DNA of 59,336 bases from contig NZ_KB893711.1 in NCBI RefSeq assembly GCF_000374165.1, positions 1-59,336 of the forward strand. Reading direction: 5' to 3'. Below are positions 35,011-45,026 of the stretch, piece by piece. The stretch's first letter is position 1; every line of letters begins with the position of its first letter. Origin of the DNA: Parafrankia elaeagni (GTDB lineage: Bacteria; Actinomycetota; Actinomycetes; Frankiales; Frankiaceae). Under the pieces are notes generated by a model. The model saw only the letters and a program-made list of their open reading frames with translations. It made no database searches and was not told where the DNA came from. A program made the translations under genes and the position numbers.

Positions 35011-36891
35011 GTGACCTTCACCGACGAATCCGGCGAACGGCCCGGGCGACGCGGCGGCGATCCCGTGGTGCCGGGCATCTTCCTGCGCCACCGCCACTAC
35101 GACGCCGGCGCCGGCGAGGTCTGGTCAGGCCGCGCCGAGCGTCTCGGCACGGTTGTCACCGTCCGCTACGTGCGGCTTCCGGCCGATCCGTTGCTGCGCG
35201 CCGAGGCTGTCGACGAGGCCCGCCGGCAGCTGGACGTCCGCCATCCGCACCTGGCCGCGGTGACCGGCGCGATCCCCACGCCCGACGGGCTGGCCGTCGT
35301 CTCCGAGCCGGTGGAGGAGACCATCAGCCTGTCCAGGCTCCTGGCGGCCCGCGGCCGGCTCGATCCGGGTGAGGTGGTGACGATCGGCCTGCCCGTGGCG
35401 CAGGCGCTCGCCGTGGCGCACGAGGCAGGGCTGGTCCACGGCGAGCTGACCGCGCTCGACATCCTGCTGGAGGCGAACGGCCGGCCGCTCCTCACCGGTA
35501 CCGGCATCGCCGGTCTGACCAGCCCCGGGTTGTCGACCGCCGACGACGTGCGCGATCTCGCCGATCTCCTGCTCGGCGCGATGCGGCAGGCCACCGGCCC
35601 CGACGCGGCCGCGGTGGCGGTCGCGGTGGCGCTGGCGCTGGTCGACGACCCGCGGCGCCGGCCCTCGGCGGCCGAGCTGGCTGCCGGCCTGGCCCGCAGC
35701 ACCACCCCGCTGCCGGTCCGGATGACAGCGGTGCCGGCCGACGCGCCCGTCATCGACGTCGAACCACTCCCGGACGACGGGTGGGGGGAGCCGACCGGCG
35801 CGAGCTCCGGCCACGGCGAGGGCGAGGGCGAGCAGAGAGACGACCCGTGGGCCACCGGCCCCGAGTGGCAGAGCGGCCGGATCCCGGAGGCGGCCACCGG
35901 CGATGCCGATCTGGGCGGCGACCTCTCGGGCGGTGAGCCGGCGGGGCTCGATCCCGCCTGGGATGATCCCCGCGGCGCGGGCGGTCCCGCCCGCCAGGCA
36001 ACGGCCGGGGAACCGCAGGCCGAGGCCGCCCATGAGGGCGGCAGCGAGGACACCGGGGCGGGCAGCGGGTGGCCGCGCGACGGCCGCACGGCGCCGTCCG
36101 ACCCGTCCCAGCTGGTGGGTGCGCTGCCGCCGACCGAGCGGGAGCGCAGGCCCCGGCCCCCTCGCAGCGGCGGGCGGGCGGGCCGGCCGGCCACAGGCCG
36201 GGCCGGGCGCCCAGCCGCGTCGGGGCGCCGTGGCGCACCGGGCGGAGCAGGCCACGTCCGGGGGCGCGGTGCCGGGCGTGACGGCGGGCGCGGCGGCGCG
36301 GGGCGGCGGGCCGGCGGCACCGCGCGGAGCCGGCTGCTGCTTCCGGTGGTCGGCTGCGTCGGGCTTGTGGCGGTCGTCATCGCGGCCGTGCTGATGAGTG
36401 GTGGTGGTCCCGAGGGCTCCGAGGGGAGACCGGCCGCCGCGACGGCCGGCGGTGGCAGCCAGCGGGACTCGAGCGCCACCCCGGTGAACGGTCGCTCCCC
36501 GGAACAGGCCTGGCGTGCGGTCCTGGACGAGCTCAACAGCGCGCGCAGCGCCGCCTTCGAGCGGGCCGACCCGGCCACCCTTGCCGGTGCCGACGCGCCG
36601 GGCAGCCCGGCGCTGAGCCACGACGAGGGGCTGATCGGCGAGATGCGGGAGCGCGGCGTGCACGCCACCCCGGTCCGTGTCCAGATCGTCGACCTGGTGA
36701 TCCGGTCGGAGAGCGCGGACGAGGTGGTCCTGCGGGTCACCGAGAGCATCGAGCCCTACGACTTCGTCGACGCCGCGGGCACGGTGCAGGCGAGCGAGCC
36801 CCGGGTGCCGCCGAGCACCAGGGACCTGACCCTGCGGCGGACAGAGGGTGGGTGGCGGCTGGCCAGCAGTGCGTCGGTCGCGCCCGGCTGA
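35011..36891 (+). CDS. transmembrane pseudokinase (Hanks-type fold without catalytic residues)
   Basis: Residues about 20-235 follow the bacterial Ser/Thr kinase fold, including the spacing of its key motifs, but those motifs are changed. The ATP-binding Lys of the VAIK strand is Arg (VTVRYV, R52), HRDLKPxNIL reads HGELTALDIL (143-152), and DFG reads GTG (163-165). A Gly/Arg/Pro/Asp-rich region of about 200 residues follows, then one transmembrane helix (LLLPVVGCVGLVAVVIAAVLM, about 440-460). An outer domain of about 155 residues completes it (SPEQAWRAVLDELNSARSAAFERADPATLAG). Catalysis is very unlikely, so a scaffold or sensor role is expected (inference). It overlaps nothing and converges with the epimerase gene 5 bp away. 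Confidence 0.8.
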   Translation: MTFTDESGERPGRRGGDPVVPGIFLRHRHYDAGAGEVWSGRAERLGTVVTVRYVRLPADPLLRAEAVDEARRQLDVRHPHLAAVTGAIPTPDGLAVVSEPVEETISLSRLLAARGRLDPGEVVTIGLPVAQALAVAHEAGLVHGELTALDILLEANGRPLLTGTGIAGLTSPGLSTADDVRDLADLLLGAMRQATGPDAAAVAVAVALALVDDPRRRPSAAELAAGLARSTTPLPVRMTAVPADAPVIDVEPLPDDGWGEPTGASSGHGEGEGEQRDDPWATGPEWQSGRIPEAATGDADLGGDLSGGEPAGLDPAWDDPRGAGGPARQATAGEPQAEAAHEGGSEDTGAGSGWPRDGRTAPSDPSQLVGALPPTERERRPRPPRSGGRAGRPATGRAGRPAASGRRGAPGGAGHVRGRGAGRDGGRGGAGRRAGGTARSRLLLPVVGCVGLVAVVIAAVLMSGGGPEGSEGRPAAATAGGGSQRDSSATPVNGRSPEQAWRAVLDELNSARSAAFERADPATLAGADAPGSPALSHDEGLIGEMRERGVHATPVRVQIVDLVIRSESADEVVLRVTESIEPYDFVDAAGTVQASEPRVPPSTRDLTLRRTEGGWRLASSASVAPG

Positions 36892-36896
36892 GCCGG

Positions 36897-37808
36897 TCAG
36901 GTACCGGAGCGGAGCGCCTCCGAGAGCGCGGAGGCCAGATCCGGGTGGGCGAAAGCGAAACCGGCTCCGAGCAGGGCGGCCGGGGTGAGGCGCTGGGAGG
37001 CGAACACCCCCTCGTCCGCGAACGCACCGAGGGCCAGGCGCAGCGCCGCCCGCGGCACCCGTGCCACGGCGGGGCGGCGCACGGCGTGGGCCAGGGCGGT
37101 GGTGAACTCGGCGTTGGTCACCGGATGGGGGGCGACCAGGTTCACCGGCCCCCGCACCTCCTCCGCGCCCAGCAGGAAGCGCAGCGCCCCGACCGTGTCG
37201 ATCAGGCTGATCCAGCTCAGCCACTGCCGACCGGAACCGAGCCGCCCGCCCGCCCCGAGGCGGAAGATCGGGAGCAGGCGGGGGAGCATGCCGCCGCGGG
37301 CGGAAAGCACGATGCCGGTGCGCAGGTGCACGACCCGGAGGCCGGCCTGGTCGGCTGCCGTGGTGGCGGCCTCCCAGTCGCGGGCGAGGCCGGCGAGGAA
37401 CCCGTCGCCGGGGGCGGCGGACTCGTCCAGGGCGGCCGTCTCCGACCCCGCCGCAGTGCCGTACCAGCCGATGGCGCTGCCCGAGAGCAGGACCCGTGGG
37501 GCCGGGGAGAGACCCGCCAGGGTTTCGGCGAGCAGCCGGGTGCCGTCGATCCGGCTCGACCGCAGCCGCTGTCTGTAGTCCGAGGTCCACCGGTGGTCAC
37601 CGATGCCCGCGCCGGCCAGGTTCACCACCGCGTCGACGCCCCGCAGCGCGGTGGGATCCAGCATGCCGGCGGCCGGATCCCACCGGATCTCCGACGGTTC
37701 GCCCGGGGGGCGGCGGACGATCCGTACGACCTCATGGCCGTCTGCCCGCAGCGCGGGGAGCAGCGCGGAGCCGATCAGCCCCGATGATCCGGTGACGGCC
37801 ACCTTCAT
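36897..37808 (-). CDS. TIGR01777 family NAD-dependent epimerase/dehydratase-like protein
   Basis: An extended short-chain dehydrogenase fold of 303 aa: VAVTGSSGLIGSALLPALRADGHEVVRIVRR (NAD(P)-binding Gly-rich loop), GVDAVVNLAGAGIGDHRW, LLSGSAIGWYGT (place of the YxxxK motif, with Y in GWYG), and a C-terminal DUF1731 domain (RVPRAALRLALGAFADEGVFASQRLTPAALLGAGFAFAHPDLASAL). Substrate unknown. The gene is next to the E2/lipoate genes in mycobacteria too (Rv2216). Confidence 0.9.
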   Translation of the reverse strand: MKVAVTGSSGLIGSALLPALRADGHEVVRIVRRPPGEPSEIRWDPAAGMLDPTALRGVDAVVNLAGAGIGDHRWTSDYRQRLRSSRIDGTRLLAETLAGLSPAPRVLLSGSAIGWYGTAAGSETAALDESAAPGDGFLAGLARDWEAATTAADQAGLRVVHLRTGIVLSARGGMLPRLLPIFRLGAGGRLGSGRQWLSWISLIDTVGALRFLLGAEEVRGPVNLVAPHPVTNAEFTTALAHAVRRPAVARVPRAALRLALGAFADEGVFASQRLTPAALLGAGFAFAHPDLASALSEALRSGT

Positions 37809-37870
37809 GCGCCGGGCTCCTCGCCTGCTCGATCAACCATCTCGACCGCCGTGCCAGGCACGTTCAGCGC

Positions 37871-37935
37871 CGTAGCCGACCGTAGCCGACCGTAGCCGAC
37901 CGTAGCCGACCGTAGCCGACCGTAGCCGACCGTAG
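37871..37935. repeat. decamer tandem repeat CGTAGCCGAC, six perfect copies plus a partial
   Basis: Six identical 10-bp units are followed by CGTAG and then divergent sequence. The array lies in the 240-bp gap between the E2 gene and the epimerase gene, 63 bp before the epimerase start. Each unit read toward the epimerase contains TACGGT, which fits the TANNNT -10 pattern, once per helical turn. Confidence 0.95.
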
Positions 37936-38048
37936 TTGAACAGCGACGGCGACGGCGGTGGCGGCCAGGAGGGCTGGGAGTGAGGCCGGTGTGACCCGGC
38001 CCGCGGCCCGTGACCCGCGTCTGACCGCCACCACTGCGTCGTGCCTGT

Positions 38049-39497
38049 CTACAGCCCCAGCTCGGCCTCGAAGGCACCTTCCTCGAGCCGGCTGGCCACC
38101 GCGGTGAGGAAACGGGCCGCGTCGGCGCCGTCAACGATCCGGTGGTCGTAGGTCAGTGCCAGGTAGACCTTCGACCGGACCGCGACGACCTCGCCGAGCT
38201 CGGGATCCGTGACCACCGCCGGCCGCTTCACGACCGTCCCGGTGCCCAGGATCGCCACCTGCGGCTGGTTGAGGATCGGGGTGTCGAACAGCGCACCCCG
38301 GCTGCCGGTGTTGGTGAGGGTGAAGGTGCCCCCGCCCAGGTCGTCCGGGGAGACCTGGTTGGCGCGGGTGCGGGCGGCAAGCTCGTCGATCTTGCGTGCC
38401 ATGCCGCTCAGGTTCAGGTCACTCGCGCTGTGGATGACCGGGACGACCAGGCCGCGGTCGGTGTCGACCGCGATGCCGAGGTTCTCCGAGTCGTGGTAGG
38501 TGACGGTGCCCGCCTCCAGGTCGATGCTGGAGTTGATCACCGGGTGCTCGCGCAGCGCCTCACAGGCGGCGACCGCGAAGAAGGGCAGGAACGACAGCTT
38601 CACGCCCTCGCGGGCGGCGAAGGCACCCTTGGCCCGGTCGCGCAGCTTCGCGATCCGGGTGACGTCCGCCTCCACGACGGTCGTGAGCTGCGCGCTGATC
38701 TGCAGCGACTCGACCATCCGGCGGGCGACGAGGGAACGCAGCCGGGTGAGCTTCTCGGTGCGACCGCGGGCCGCGGCCGTGGCGGGAGCCGTCGCCGGTG
38801 CGCTGGCCGGCCGCGCCGCCGGTGCGGCCGCGGCCACCGGTGCGGCGGGAGCGGGCGGTGCTGCCTGCGCGGGGGCCGGGGCCGTCTGCGACCGCGCCGC
38901 GTCCTGGATGTCCTGCTTGGTGATGCGTCCGCCCGGGCCGCTGCCGGTGACCGAACCGAGATCGACGCCGAGCTCGGCCGCCATCTTGCGGACCAGCGGC
39001 GTCACGTACCGGCCCAGGCCGTCCGCTCCGGCGTCCGGGGCGGACGCGGCGGCCGGGGCCTGCGCCGGGACGGGTGCGGGGGCCGGTGCGGGCGGCGGAG
39101 TCGGGGCCGGTGCGGGCGGCGGCGTCGGCGTGGGAGCGGGCTTCGGCGCGGGTGCGGGCGGCGGCGTCGGCGCAGGAGCCGGCGGTGCGGGCGCAGCGGC
39201 CTGTGCCGGGGCCGGCTCGGGCTGTGCGGCCGGGGCCGCGCCGTCACCGGAGCCCGCCGCCCCGTCCTCGATGACAGCCAGTTCGACGCCGACCTCGACG
39301 GTCTCGTCCTCGGCGACCTTGATCGAACTCAGGACGCCGGAGGCGGGCGCGGGGATCTCGGTGTCGACCTTGTCGGTGCTGACCTCGAGCAGCGGCTCGT
39401 CGGCCTCGACGCGCTCGCCTTCCTTCTTCAGCCAGCGGGTGACCGTCCCCTCGGAGACGCTCTCCCCGAGGCGGGGCATTGTGACGGATACTGACAT
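38049..39497 (-). CDS. sucB: dihydrolipoamide acyltransferase (E2 of 2-oxoglutarate/pyruvate dehydrogenase)
   Basis: The E2 core transfers acyl groups from a lipoyl arm to CoA. Domains: one lipoyl domain (residues 1-80, lipoylated Lys in [13 protein letters not shown]), an Ala/Pro linker of about 70 residues, an E3/E1-binding domain ([35 protein letters not shown]), a second Ala/Pro linker, and the catalytic domain with [15 protein letters not shown] (HxxxD) near the C-terminus. 482 aa. The M. tuberculosis DlaT has more than one lipoyl domain (recalled). It is 82 bp downstream of lpd on the same strand. Whether it serves the pyruvate or the 2-oxoglutarate complex is not decided by sequence. 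Confidence 0.92.
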   Translation of the reverse strand: MSVSVTMPRLGESVSEGTVTRWLKKEGERVEADEPLLEVSTDKVDTEIPAPASGVLSSIKVAEDETVEVGVELAVIEDGAAGSGDGAAPAAQPEPAPAQAAAPAPPAPAPTPPPAPAPKPAPTPTPPPAPAPTPPPAPAPAPVPAQAPAAASAPDAGADGLGRYVTPLVRKMAAELGVDLGSVTGSGPGGRITKQDIQDAARSQTAPAPAQAAPPAPAAPVAAAAPAARPASAPATAPATAAARGRTEKLTRLRSLVARRMVESLQISAQLTTVVEADVTRIAKLRDRAKGAFAAREGVKLSFLPFFAVAACEALREHPVINSSIDLEAGTVTYHDSENLGIAVDTDRGLVVPVIHSASDLNLSGMARKIDELAARTRANQVSPDDLGGGTFTLTNTGSRGALFDTPILNQPQVAILGTGTVVKRPAVVTDPELGEVVAVRSKVYLALTYDHRIVDGADAARFLTAVASRLEEGAFEAELGL

Positions 39498-39579
39498 GCT
39501 GACAACGACTCCTTCGTCGCGCCCGACGTCCGTCCCGGTGCCCGGTCGGGCGGCCGGCGCGGACGGCGGGCACCGCAGG

Positions 39580-40962
39580 CTAACTGTGGACGTGCAGTGG
39601 CTTGCCGGCGAGAGCGAGGTGCGCCTCGCCGAGCGCCTCGGAGAGGGTCGGGTGCGGGTGGAGCAGCTGGGCGACGTCGGAGGGGTAGGCCTCCCAGTTG
39701 GTGATGAGCTGGGCCTCGGCGATCAGCTCGCCGACCCGGTCGCCCACCATGTGGACGCCCAGGACGGGGCCGTCCTTCGCGGCGACGACGGTCACCGCTC
39801 CGGTCGAGCGCAGGATGCGGGCCTTGCCGTTGCCGGCCAGGTGGTACGTGGCGGTGCTGATCTCCCCGTGACGTTCCCGGGCGGCGGCCGCGGTCAGGCC
39901 GACGGACGCCACCTCGGGATGAGAGTAGGTGACCTTCGGGACGTTGTCGTGGTCGACCGGAACCGGGTCGAGCCCGGCCAGCCGCTCCGCAACCAGGATG
40001 CCCTCGGCGAACGCCAGATGGGCCAGCTGGAGCCCCGGTCGGAGGTCCCCGAGCGCGGAGACCGTGGGGACGTTCGTGCGCAGGTGCCGGTCGACGACGA
40101 CATGCCCGCGGTCCGTGGCGATCCCGATGCCGGCGAGGCCGAGCCCGGCGGAGACCGGGCCGCGCCCCACCGCGACCAGGAGCAGCTCGGCGCCGAGCGT
40201 CGAGCCGTCCGCCAGGGTGACGGTCACGCCCTGGTCGGTGGCCTTGGCGTCGCTGAGCGCCGCTCCGAGGCGCAGCGTGATGCCGCGCCCGCGGAAGGCG
40301 CGTTCCAGCAGCTTCGAGCTGGCCTCGTCCTCGGCGGGCACCAGGTGGGGGAGGGCTTCGACGAGCGTCACCTCGGCGCCGAACGAGCGCCACAGCGAGG
40401 CGAACTCACACCCGATCGCGCCACCACCGAGGACCACCACCGAGGCGGGTACCCGCGTCAGCGCGAGCGCGTCGTTGCTGTCGATCACCCGGTGGTGGTC
40501 GACGTCCAGGCCGGGGAGGGCGCGCGGGGCGGAGCCGGTGGCGAGCAGCAGGTGCCGGCCCTCGACGAGACGGTCCCCGACGGCCACGGCGGTCGGGGAG
40601 ACGACCTGGCCGGTTCCCTCGACCACCTCGATGCCGCGGGAGCGCACCAGGCCGGTCAGGCCCTTGTGGAGGCCGTCCACGACCGAGTCGCGGTAGCCGG
40701 CCACGCCGGCCATGTCGATCCCGTCCAGCGTGGCGTGCACGCCGACGGCGGCGCTGCCGGTGACGGTGTCGACGACCTCCGCCGCGTGCAGCAGGGCCTT
40801 GGTCGGAATGCAGCCGCGGTGCAGGCAGGTGCCACCGAGCTTGTCCTTCTCGACCACCACGACCCGCAGGCCGAGCTCGGCCGCCCGCAGCGCGGCGGCG
40901 TACCCGCCGCTGCCGCCGCCGAGGACGACGAGGTCGACAGGACCGTCCGCTGTGCCCGCCAC
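39580..40962 (-). CDS. lpdA: dihydrolipoyl dehydrogenase
   Basis: FAD enzyme (E3) that reoxidises lipoyl groups with NAD. N-terminal FAD-binding [22 protein letters not shown], the redox disulfide [16 protein letters not shown] (CX4C), NAD-binding [27 protein letters not shown], and the C-terminal interface [10 protein letters not shown]-like [16 protein letters not shown] with the catalytic His. 460 aa. Followed by the E2 gene, making an E3-E2 pair. Confidence 0.95.
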   Translation of the reverse strand: MAGTADGPVDLVVLGGGSGGYAAALRAAELGLRVVVVEKDKLGGTCLHRGCIPTKALLHAAEVVDTVTGSAAVGVHATLDGIDMAGVAGYRDSVVDGLHKGLTGLVRSRGIEVVEGTGQVVSPTAVAVGDRLVEGRHLLLATGSAPRALPGLDVDHHRVIDSNDALALTRVPASVVVLGGGAIGCEFASLWRSFGAEVTLVEALPHLVPAEDEASSKLLERAFRGRGITLRLGAALSDAKATDQGVTVTLADGSTLGAELLLVAVGRGPVSAGLGLAGIGIATDRGHVVVDRHLRTNVPTVSALGDLRPGLQLAHLAFAEGILVAERLAGLDPVPVDHDNVPKVTYSHPEVASVGLTAAAARERHGEISTATYHLAGNGKARILRSTGAVTVVAAKDGPVLGVHMVGDRVGELIAEAQLITNWEAYPSDVAQLLHPHPTLSEALGEAHLALAGKPLHVHS

Positions 40963-41167
40963 GCGAGGGTCCCTTCGTCGTCAGCTTGCGGACTGCGGGT
41001 CACGGCCCGGCGGCGGCGGGAGCGTGGCCGTCGTCGCAGACCGGTGAGCCTGGCCGGAACGACTGTGCGGAAAGGGGACTGATGTCCCCCGCCCGGACCG
41101 CTCCGGCTGGGACCAGTCTTTCACGCGGAGGCGCGCTGTCTGGACAGACGGCGCCGACTGTGCCGCA

Positions 41168-42799
41168 TTACGCGACGTCGTGGTGGCCCGGCTCACCGGC
41201 GCCCGCACGATCCTCGGCGAGCTGCACGAGCGTGCGCACGATGGCCCCGGTCCCGCCCTTGGGGGTGTAGCCGTAGGGCTCGCCGCCGTTCCAGGAGGGG
41301 CCGGCGATGTCGACGTGCGCCCACGGGATCTCCTCGGGCACGAAGGCGGCGAGGAAGTGGGCGGCCAGCAGCATGCCGGCGTCCCGGTTGCCGCCGGGGG
41401 CGACGTTCGCCAGGTCGGCCACGGCCGAGTCCAGGCTCTTGCGCAGCTCCTGGGGCATCGGCATCGGCCAGACGGTCTCCCCGGCCCGGCCGGCGGCGGC
41501 TGCGACGGTGTCCGGCGCGTCGCCGCGGCCCATCACCCCGGCGGTGCGGGTGCCCAGCGCCACGATCTGTGCGCCGGTGAGGGTGGCGACGTCGACGATC
41601 AGTGCCGGCTCCTCCTCGGCGGCGCTGGCCAGCGCGTCCCCGAGCACCAGCCGGCCCTCGGCGTCGGTGTTGAGCACCTCGACCCGCTTGCCGCCGCGCA
41701 GAGTGATCACGTCGGACGGGCGGATGGCGTCGCCGGAGGGCATGTTCTCCGCGCACGGCATCCAGCCGGTCAGGTTCAGCGGGAGGCCCAGCCGGGCCAC
41801 GGCCACGACCGCGGCGAGCACCGAGGCGGCGCCGGCCATGTCGCTCTTCATCCACTCCATGGACACCGGCGGCTTGAGCGACAGGCCGCCGGAGTCGAAG
41901 GTGATGCCCTTGCCCACCAGTGCCAGATCGGTGTCGGGGCCGCCGCCCTCCGAGGCCGACCCGGCGGTACCCGCAGCCTCGGCGCCCGCGTACCGCAGGC
42001 GGATGAGCCGCGGCGGGTTGGCCGACCCCTGGCCGACGCCGAGCAGGCCGCCGTAGCCGCCCTCGGCGAGGGCGGTCTCGTCCAGCACCGTCACCTCGAC
42101 GCCGGCGGCGGCGGCCCGCTCCGTCGCGATCTCGGCGAGCCGGGCCGGGGAGAGATGGCTCGGCGGGGTGTTCACCAGGTCCCGGACGAGGGCGACGGCC
42201 TCGGCCACGATGCCCGCCCGCTCCAGCGCGGCCTCCGCCGGCGCCACGCCGGCCGGATCGTCGACCACCAGGACGATCTCCCGGACGGGCGCCGGCCCGT
42301 TCGCGGCGGACCGCAGGCTGTCGAAGGCGTAGGCCCCGAGCAGCGAGCCCTCGGCCGCGGCCCGCAGTGACGCAGGCGTCAGCCCGCCGGGGGCGAGCGC
42401 GAGTGTGGTGGCGACCCGGCGGGTGCCGGCCAGCGTGCGCACCGCCGCGCCGGCGGCCCGCCGCAACGTCTCGTGCGCGGGGCTGCCCTGGCTGGCCTGG
42501 GCGCCCTCGCTGCCGCCGGCGGCCCAGCTCGCCGTGAACGTGCTGTGGTCCCCGACGCCGACCGCGAGCACGGTGGGTGCCTTCGTGGCGCCGAGCGTCG
42601 CGAAGCGCACGGTGTTCCCGATGGCGCCGGTCGCCCCGAGGTCGGCGAGGATCCGGGCCAGCCGGCCGCCGAGCGCGGCGTCGATCGCGCCGGCCCCGCC
42701 GAGGGGGACCGGGCCGTCGTCACCGCTGGCCATGCCGATCACGATCGTGTCGACGTCAAGATCGGTGAGGATGGTGGCGGAGGCAGCGGTGACGGTCAT
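41168..42799 (-). CDS. pepA: leucyl aminopeptidase (M17)
   Basis: Dinuclear metal aminopeptidase of 543 aa. The C-terminal catalytic domain shows [34 protein letters not shown] and the family signature [10 protein letters not shown], with metal-ligand Asp and Glu residues; the N-terminal domain ([14 protein letters not shown]...) is more divergent. PepA can also bind DNA in some bacteria. The start ATG lies 6 nt after TACGCT. Position next to gcvT matches mycobacteria (Rv2213). Confidence 0.94.
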   Translation of the reverse strand: MTVTAASATILTDLDVDTIVIGMASGDDGPVPLGGAGAIDAALGGRLARILADLGATGAIGNTVRFATLGATKAPTVLAVGVGDHSTFTASWAAGGSEGAQASQGSPAHETLRRAAGAAVRTLAGTRRVATTLALAPGGLTPASLRAAAEGSLLGAYAFDSLRSAANGPAPVREIVLVVDDPAGVAPAEAALERAGIVAEAVALVRDLVNTPPSHLSPARLAEIATERAAAAGVEVTVLDETALAEGGYGGLLGVGQGSANPPRLIRLRYAGAEAAGTAGSASEGGGPDTDLALVGKGITFDSGGLSLKPPVSMEWMKSDMAGAASVLAAVVAVARLGLPLNLTGWMPCAENMPSGDAIRPSDVITLRGGKRVEVLNTDAEGRLVLGDALASAAEEEPALIVDVATLTGAQIVALGTRTAGVMGRGDAPDTVAAAAGRAGETVWPMPMPQELRKSLDSAVADLANVAPGGNRDAGMLLAAHFLAAFVPEEIPWAHVDIAGPSWNGGEPYGYTPKGGTGAIVRTLVQLAEDRAGAGEPGHHDVA

Positions 42800-42805
42800 G
42801 GCCTC

Positions 42806-42811
42806 AGCGTA
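42806..42811 (-). promoter_or_regulatory. -10 element (TACGCT) of pepA
   Basis: On the minus strand TACGCT, 6 nt, then ATG. Identical in sequence and spacing to the gcvT and lipB elements. Confidence 0.55.
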
Positions 42812-42828
42812 TTGGCCGCCCGCGCGTG

Positions 42829-42986
42829 TGCCTCGGTGTGGCATCTCGGTGTGGCATCGCCGTGCCGGTGTGGCATCGCCGTGCCAGCTCGGCAGCGCCG
42901 TGCCGGCTCGGCAGCGCCGCGGGCAGGCCGGTGGCCAGTCGGGCAGCGCTCCCGGCGGCGCAGCTCACTCCCGGCGGCGCAGCTCG
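42829..42986. repeat. mosaic of short tandem repeats between pepA and gcvT
   Basis: The divergent intergenic region contains CGGTGTGGCATC in several copies, GGCATCGCCGTGCC twice, CTCGGCAGCGCCG twice, and CTCCCGGCGGCGCAGCTC twice in tandem (about 42949-42985). It carries no gene that I can see and separates two leaderless promoters. Confidence 0.75.
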
Positions 42987-43035
42987 ACCATCCGGGCGAT
43001 CCCCGGCCGACCCGCCGGAGCGCTCCGCGGGCGGT

Positions 43036-43041
43036 TACGCT
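43036..43041 (+). promoter_or_regulatory. -10 element (TACGCT) of gcvT
   Basis: TACGCT, 6 nt, then the gcvT ATG; predicts a leaderless transcript. A leaderless start leaves no room for a glycine riboswitch. Confidence 0.55.
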
Positions 43042-43047
43042 GCCGGC

Positions 43048-44145
43048 ATGACAGAGCTGCGCCGGTCCCCGCTGCACGAGCGGCATGTCGAGCTGGGCGC
43101 CAAACTGGCCGCCTTCGGCGGGTGGCAGATGCCGATCGAGTACGCCGGGCGCGGGGTCCTGGCCGAGCACGCGGCCGTGCGTTCCGCCGTCGGTGTCTTC
43201 GACGTGAGCCACCTGGGCAAGGCCCGGGTGGCCGGGCCCGGTGCCGTCGACTTCGTCAACGCCTGCCTGACCAACGACCTGCGCCGGATCGGTCCCGGCC
43301 AGGCGCAGTACACGCTGTGCTGCGACGAGACCGGCGGCGTCGTCGACGACCTGATCGCGTACTACTACGCCGACGACGACGTGTTCCTCGTCCCGAACGC
43401 GGCGAACTCGGGCGCGGTCGTCGGGCGGCTGGCCGCCGCCGCGCCGGCAGAGGTGGCGGTGACGGACCTGCACACCGGCTTCGCCGTCCTGGCCGTGCAG
43501 GGGCCCGCCTCGGTCGAGGTGCTGGGCGCGCTCGGCCTGCCCGCCGACGGGGCCTACATGACCTTCGCCGACGCGGAGTGGAAGGGGCGGCCGGTCGTGG
43601 TCTGCCGGTCGGGCTACACCGGCGAGACCGGGTTCGAGCTGCTGCCCCGCTGGGAGGACGCGGTCCCGCTCTGGGACGAGGTGCTGGCGGTCGCGGCCCG
43701 GCTCGGTGGCCTTCCCTGTGGTCTCGGTGCCCGTGACACCCTGCGGACCGAGATGGGCTACCCGCTGCACGGCCAGGACCTCTCGTCCACCATCAGCCCG
43801 GTGCAGGCCCGCTCCGGCTGGGCTGTCGGGTGGGACAAGCCGGCCTTCTGGGGCCGCGACGCGCTGCTCGCGGAGCGGGCCGCCGGGCCGGCACGGTCGC
43901 TGTGGGGCCTGCGGTCGAACGACCGCGGCATCCCCCGCCCGCACATGCGGGTGAACGGCGCGGACGGTGCCGAGCTCGGCGAGGTCACCAGCGGCACCTT
44001 CTCGCCGACCCTGCGTCAGGGCATCGGCCTCGCCCTGCTCGACCGGTCGGTCACCGCCGGCGACACCGTCACGGTGGACGTCCGCGGCCGCAGCTCGGCG
44101 ATGACGGTCGTCCGCCCGCCGTTCGTCTCCGCCTCCCCGCGCTGA
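43048..44145 (+). CDS. gcvT: glycine cleavage system aminomethyltransferase (T protein)
   Basis: Transfers the methylene group from the lipoyl arm of H protein to tetrahydrofolate. Motifs: [58 protein letters not shown], the DVSHLG folate-site segment, and [20 protein letters not shown] with FWGRDALL. 365 aa, normal. The H and P proteins are not nearby; the lone gcvT next to pepA is also the mycobacterial arrangement. Confidence 0.93.
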   Translation: MTELRRSPLHERHVELGAKLAAFGGWQMPIEYAGRGVLAEHAAVRSAVGVFDVSHLGKARVAGPGAVDFVNACLTNDLRRIGPGQAQYTLCCDETGGVVDDLIAYYYADDDVFLVPNAANSGAVVGRLAAAAPAEVAVTDLHTGFAVLAVQGPASVEVLGALGLPADGAYMTFADAEWKGRPVVVCRSGYTGETGFELLPRWEDAVPLWDEVLAVAARLGGLPCGLGARDTLRTEMGYPLHGQDLSSTISPVQARSGWAVGWDKPAFWGRDALLAERAAGPARSLWGLRSNDRGIPRPHMRVNGADGAELGEVTSGTFSPTLRQGIGLALLDRSVTAGDTVTVDVRGRSSAMTVVRPPFVSASPR

Positions 44146-44160
44146 GACACCAGGACCAGC

Positions 44161-44202
44161 CGAGGCACCAGGACTAGTCGAGGCACCAGGACTAGTCGAG
44201 GC
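44161..44202. repeat. 18-bp tandem repeat across the cobS 3' end
   Basis: CGAGGCACCAGGACTAGT occurs twice in tandem, followed by CGAGGC, and a degenerate copy precedes it inside the gcvT 3' flank. The cobS stop codon lies within the second copy. Confidence 0.85.
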
Positions 44203-45019
44203 CGACGAGCCGCAGGGCCGGGGTCGGAATGGTCATCGCCATCGTGACCAGACTGACCATGGCGGTGATCTCGACGGTCGCGCCGAGGGTGTCACCGGTG
44301 ACGCCGCCGAACCGGCGGACCAGCCGGCGGCGGAGCAGGAAGGCGGCGCCCAGCGCGACGGCCACGGCGACCACGGCGCGGACCGCACGGCCGTTGTCTC
44401 CGCCGTGGAAGTCGAACCGCCCGGCCAGCGCCGCGACGGCGAACACCCCGGCGGTGGCCAGGACCGCGTCCCGGCGCCGCACGGTGCCGGCGACCAGCGC
44501 TCCAAGTCCGTCCGGCCGGGCCGCGGGCACTCCCTCGACGCACGACCAGGTCGCCGCGAGCCGGCTCGCCATCGCCGCGACCAGGATGGAGACCGTGCCG
44601 CGGTGGGCGGCGATCGCGGTGCTCAGCGCCGAGACCTGGACGAGCACCACGAACAGCACCGTGACCGCGCCGAAGGCCCCGATGGTCGACTCGCGCATGA
44701 CGGCCAGCACCCGCTCGCGCCCGCCACGGACGCCGACCGCGTCCGCCACGTCAGCCAGTCCGTCCAGGTGCAGGCCGCGGGTGAGCCCGGCGAGCAGCGC
44801 CACACCGACGACGGCCGGCAGCAGTGTCTGCGGGCTGCCGGTCGGCGGCTTGGTCATGATCCGCATCGCCACCACCACCAGGGCGCAGACGAACCCGAGA
44901 GCGAACCCCACGGCGGGGGCGGCGACCATGGCCCGGCCAGCCACGGTGCGGTCCAGGCGCTCGGGGCCGCGGATCGGCACGACCGTGAGCAGGGTGACGG
45001 CTGCGCGTGCCCCGATCAC
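44192..45019 (-). CDS. cobS: adenosylcobinamide-GDP ribazoletransferase (cobalamin synthase)
   Basis: Integral membrane enzyme joining adenosylcobinamide-GDP and alpha-ribazole. The start of the protein AAVTLLTVVPIRGPERL, the GLTRGLHLDGLADVADAVG segment with conserved Asp residues, several hydrophobic helices, and LGGVTGDTLGATVEIT near the C-terminus identify it. I use GTG 45019, which gives 275 aa with the usual N-terminus; a GTG at 45073 would overlap cobT by 47 bp. It lies directly after cobT on the same strand. Confidence 0.92.
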   Translation of the reverse strand: MIGARAAVTLLTVVPIRGPERLDRTVAGRAMVAAPAVGFALGFVCALVVVAMRIMTKPPTGSPQTLLPAVVGVALLAGLTRGLHLDGLADVADAVGVRGGRERVLAVMRESTIGAFGAVTVLFVVLVQVSALSTAIAAHRGTVSILVAAMASRLAATWSCVEGVPAARPDGLGALVAGTVRRRDAVLATAGVFAVAALAGRFDFHGGDNGRAVRAVVAVAVALGAAFLLRRRLVRRFGGVTGDTLGATVEITAMVSLVTMAMTIPTPALRLVGLD

Positions 45020-45026
45020 GCGGCCG

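Noticed and set aside
37871-37940. Decamer array considered as a CRISPR or plasmid iteron origin
   Set aside because: The units are too short and have no spacers for CRISPR; no replication initiator gene is near and the region is core chromosome.
42980-43047. Glycine riboswitch upstream of gcvT
   Set aside because: The -10 box is 6 nt before the start codon, leaving no leader for a riboswitch.
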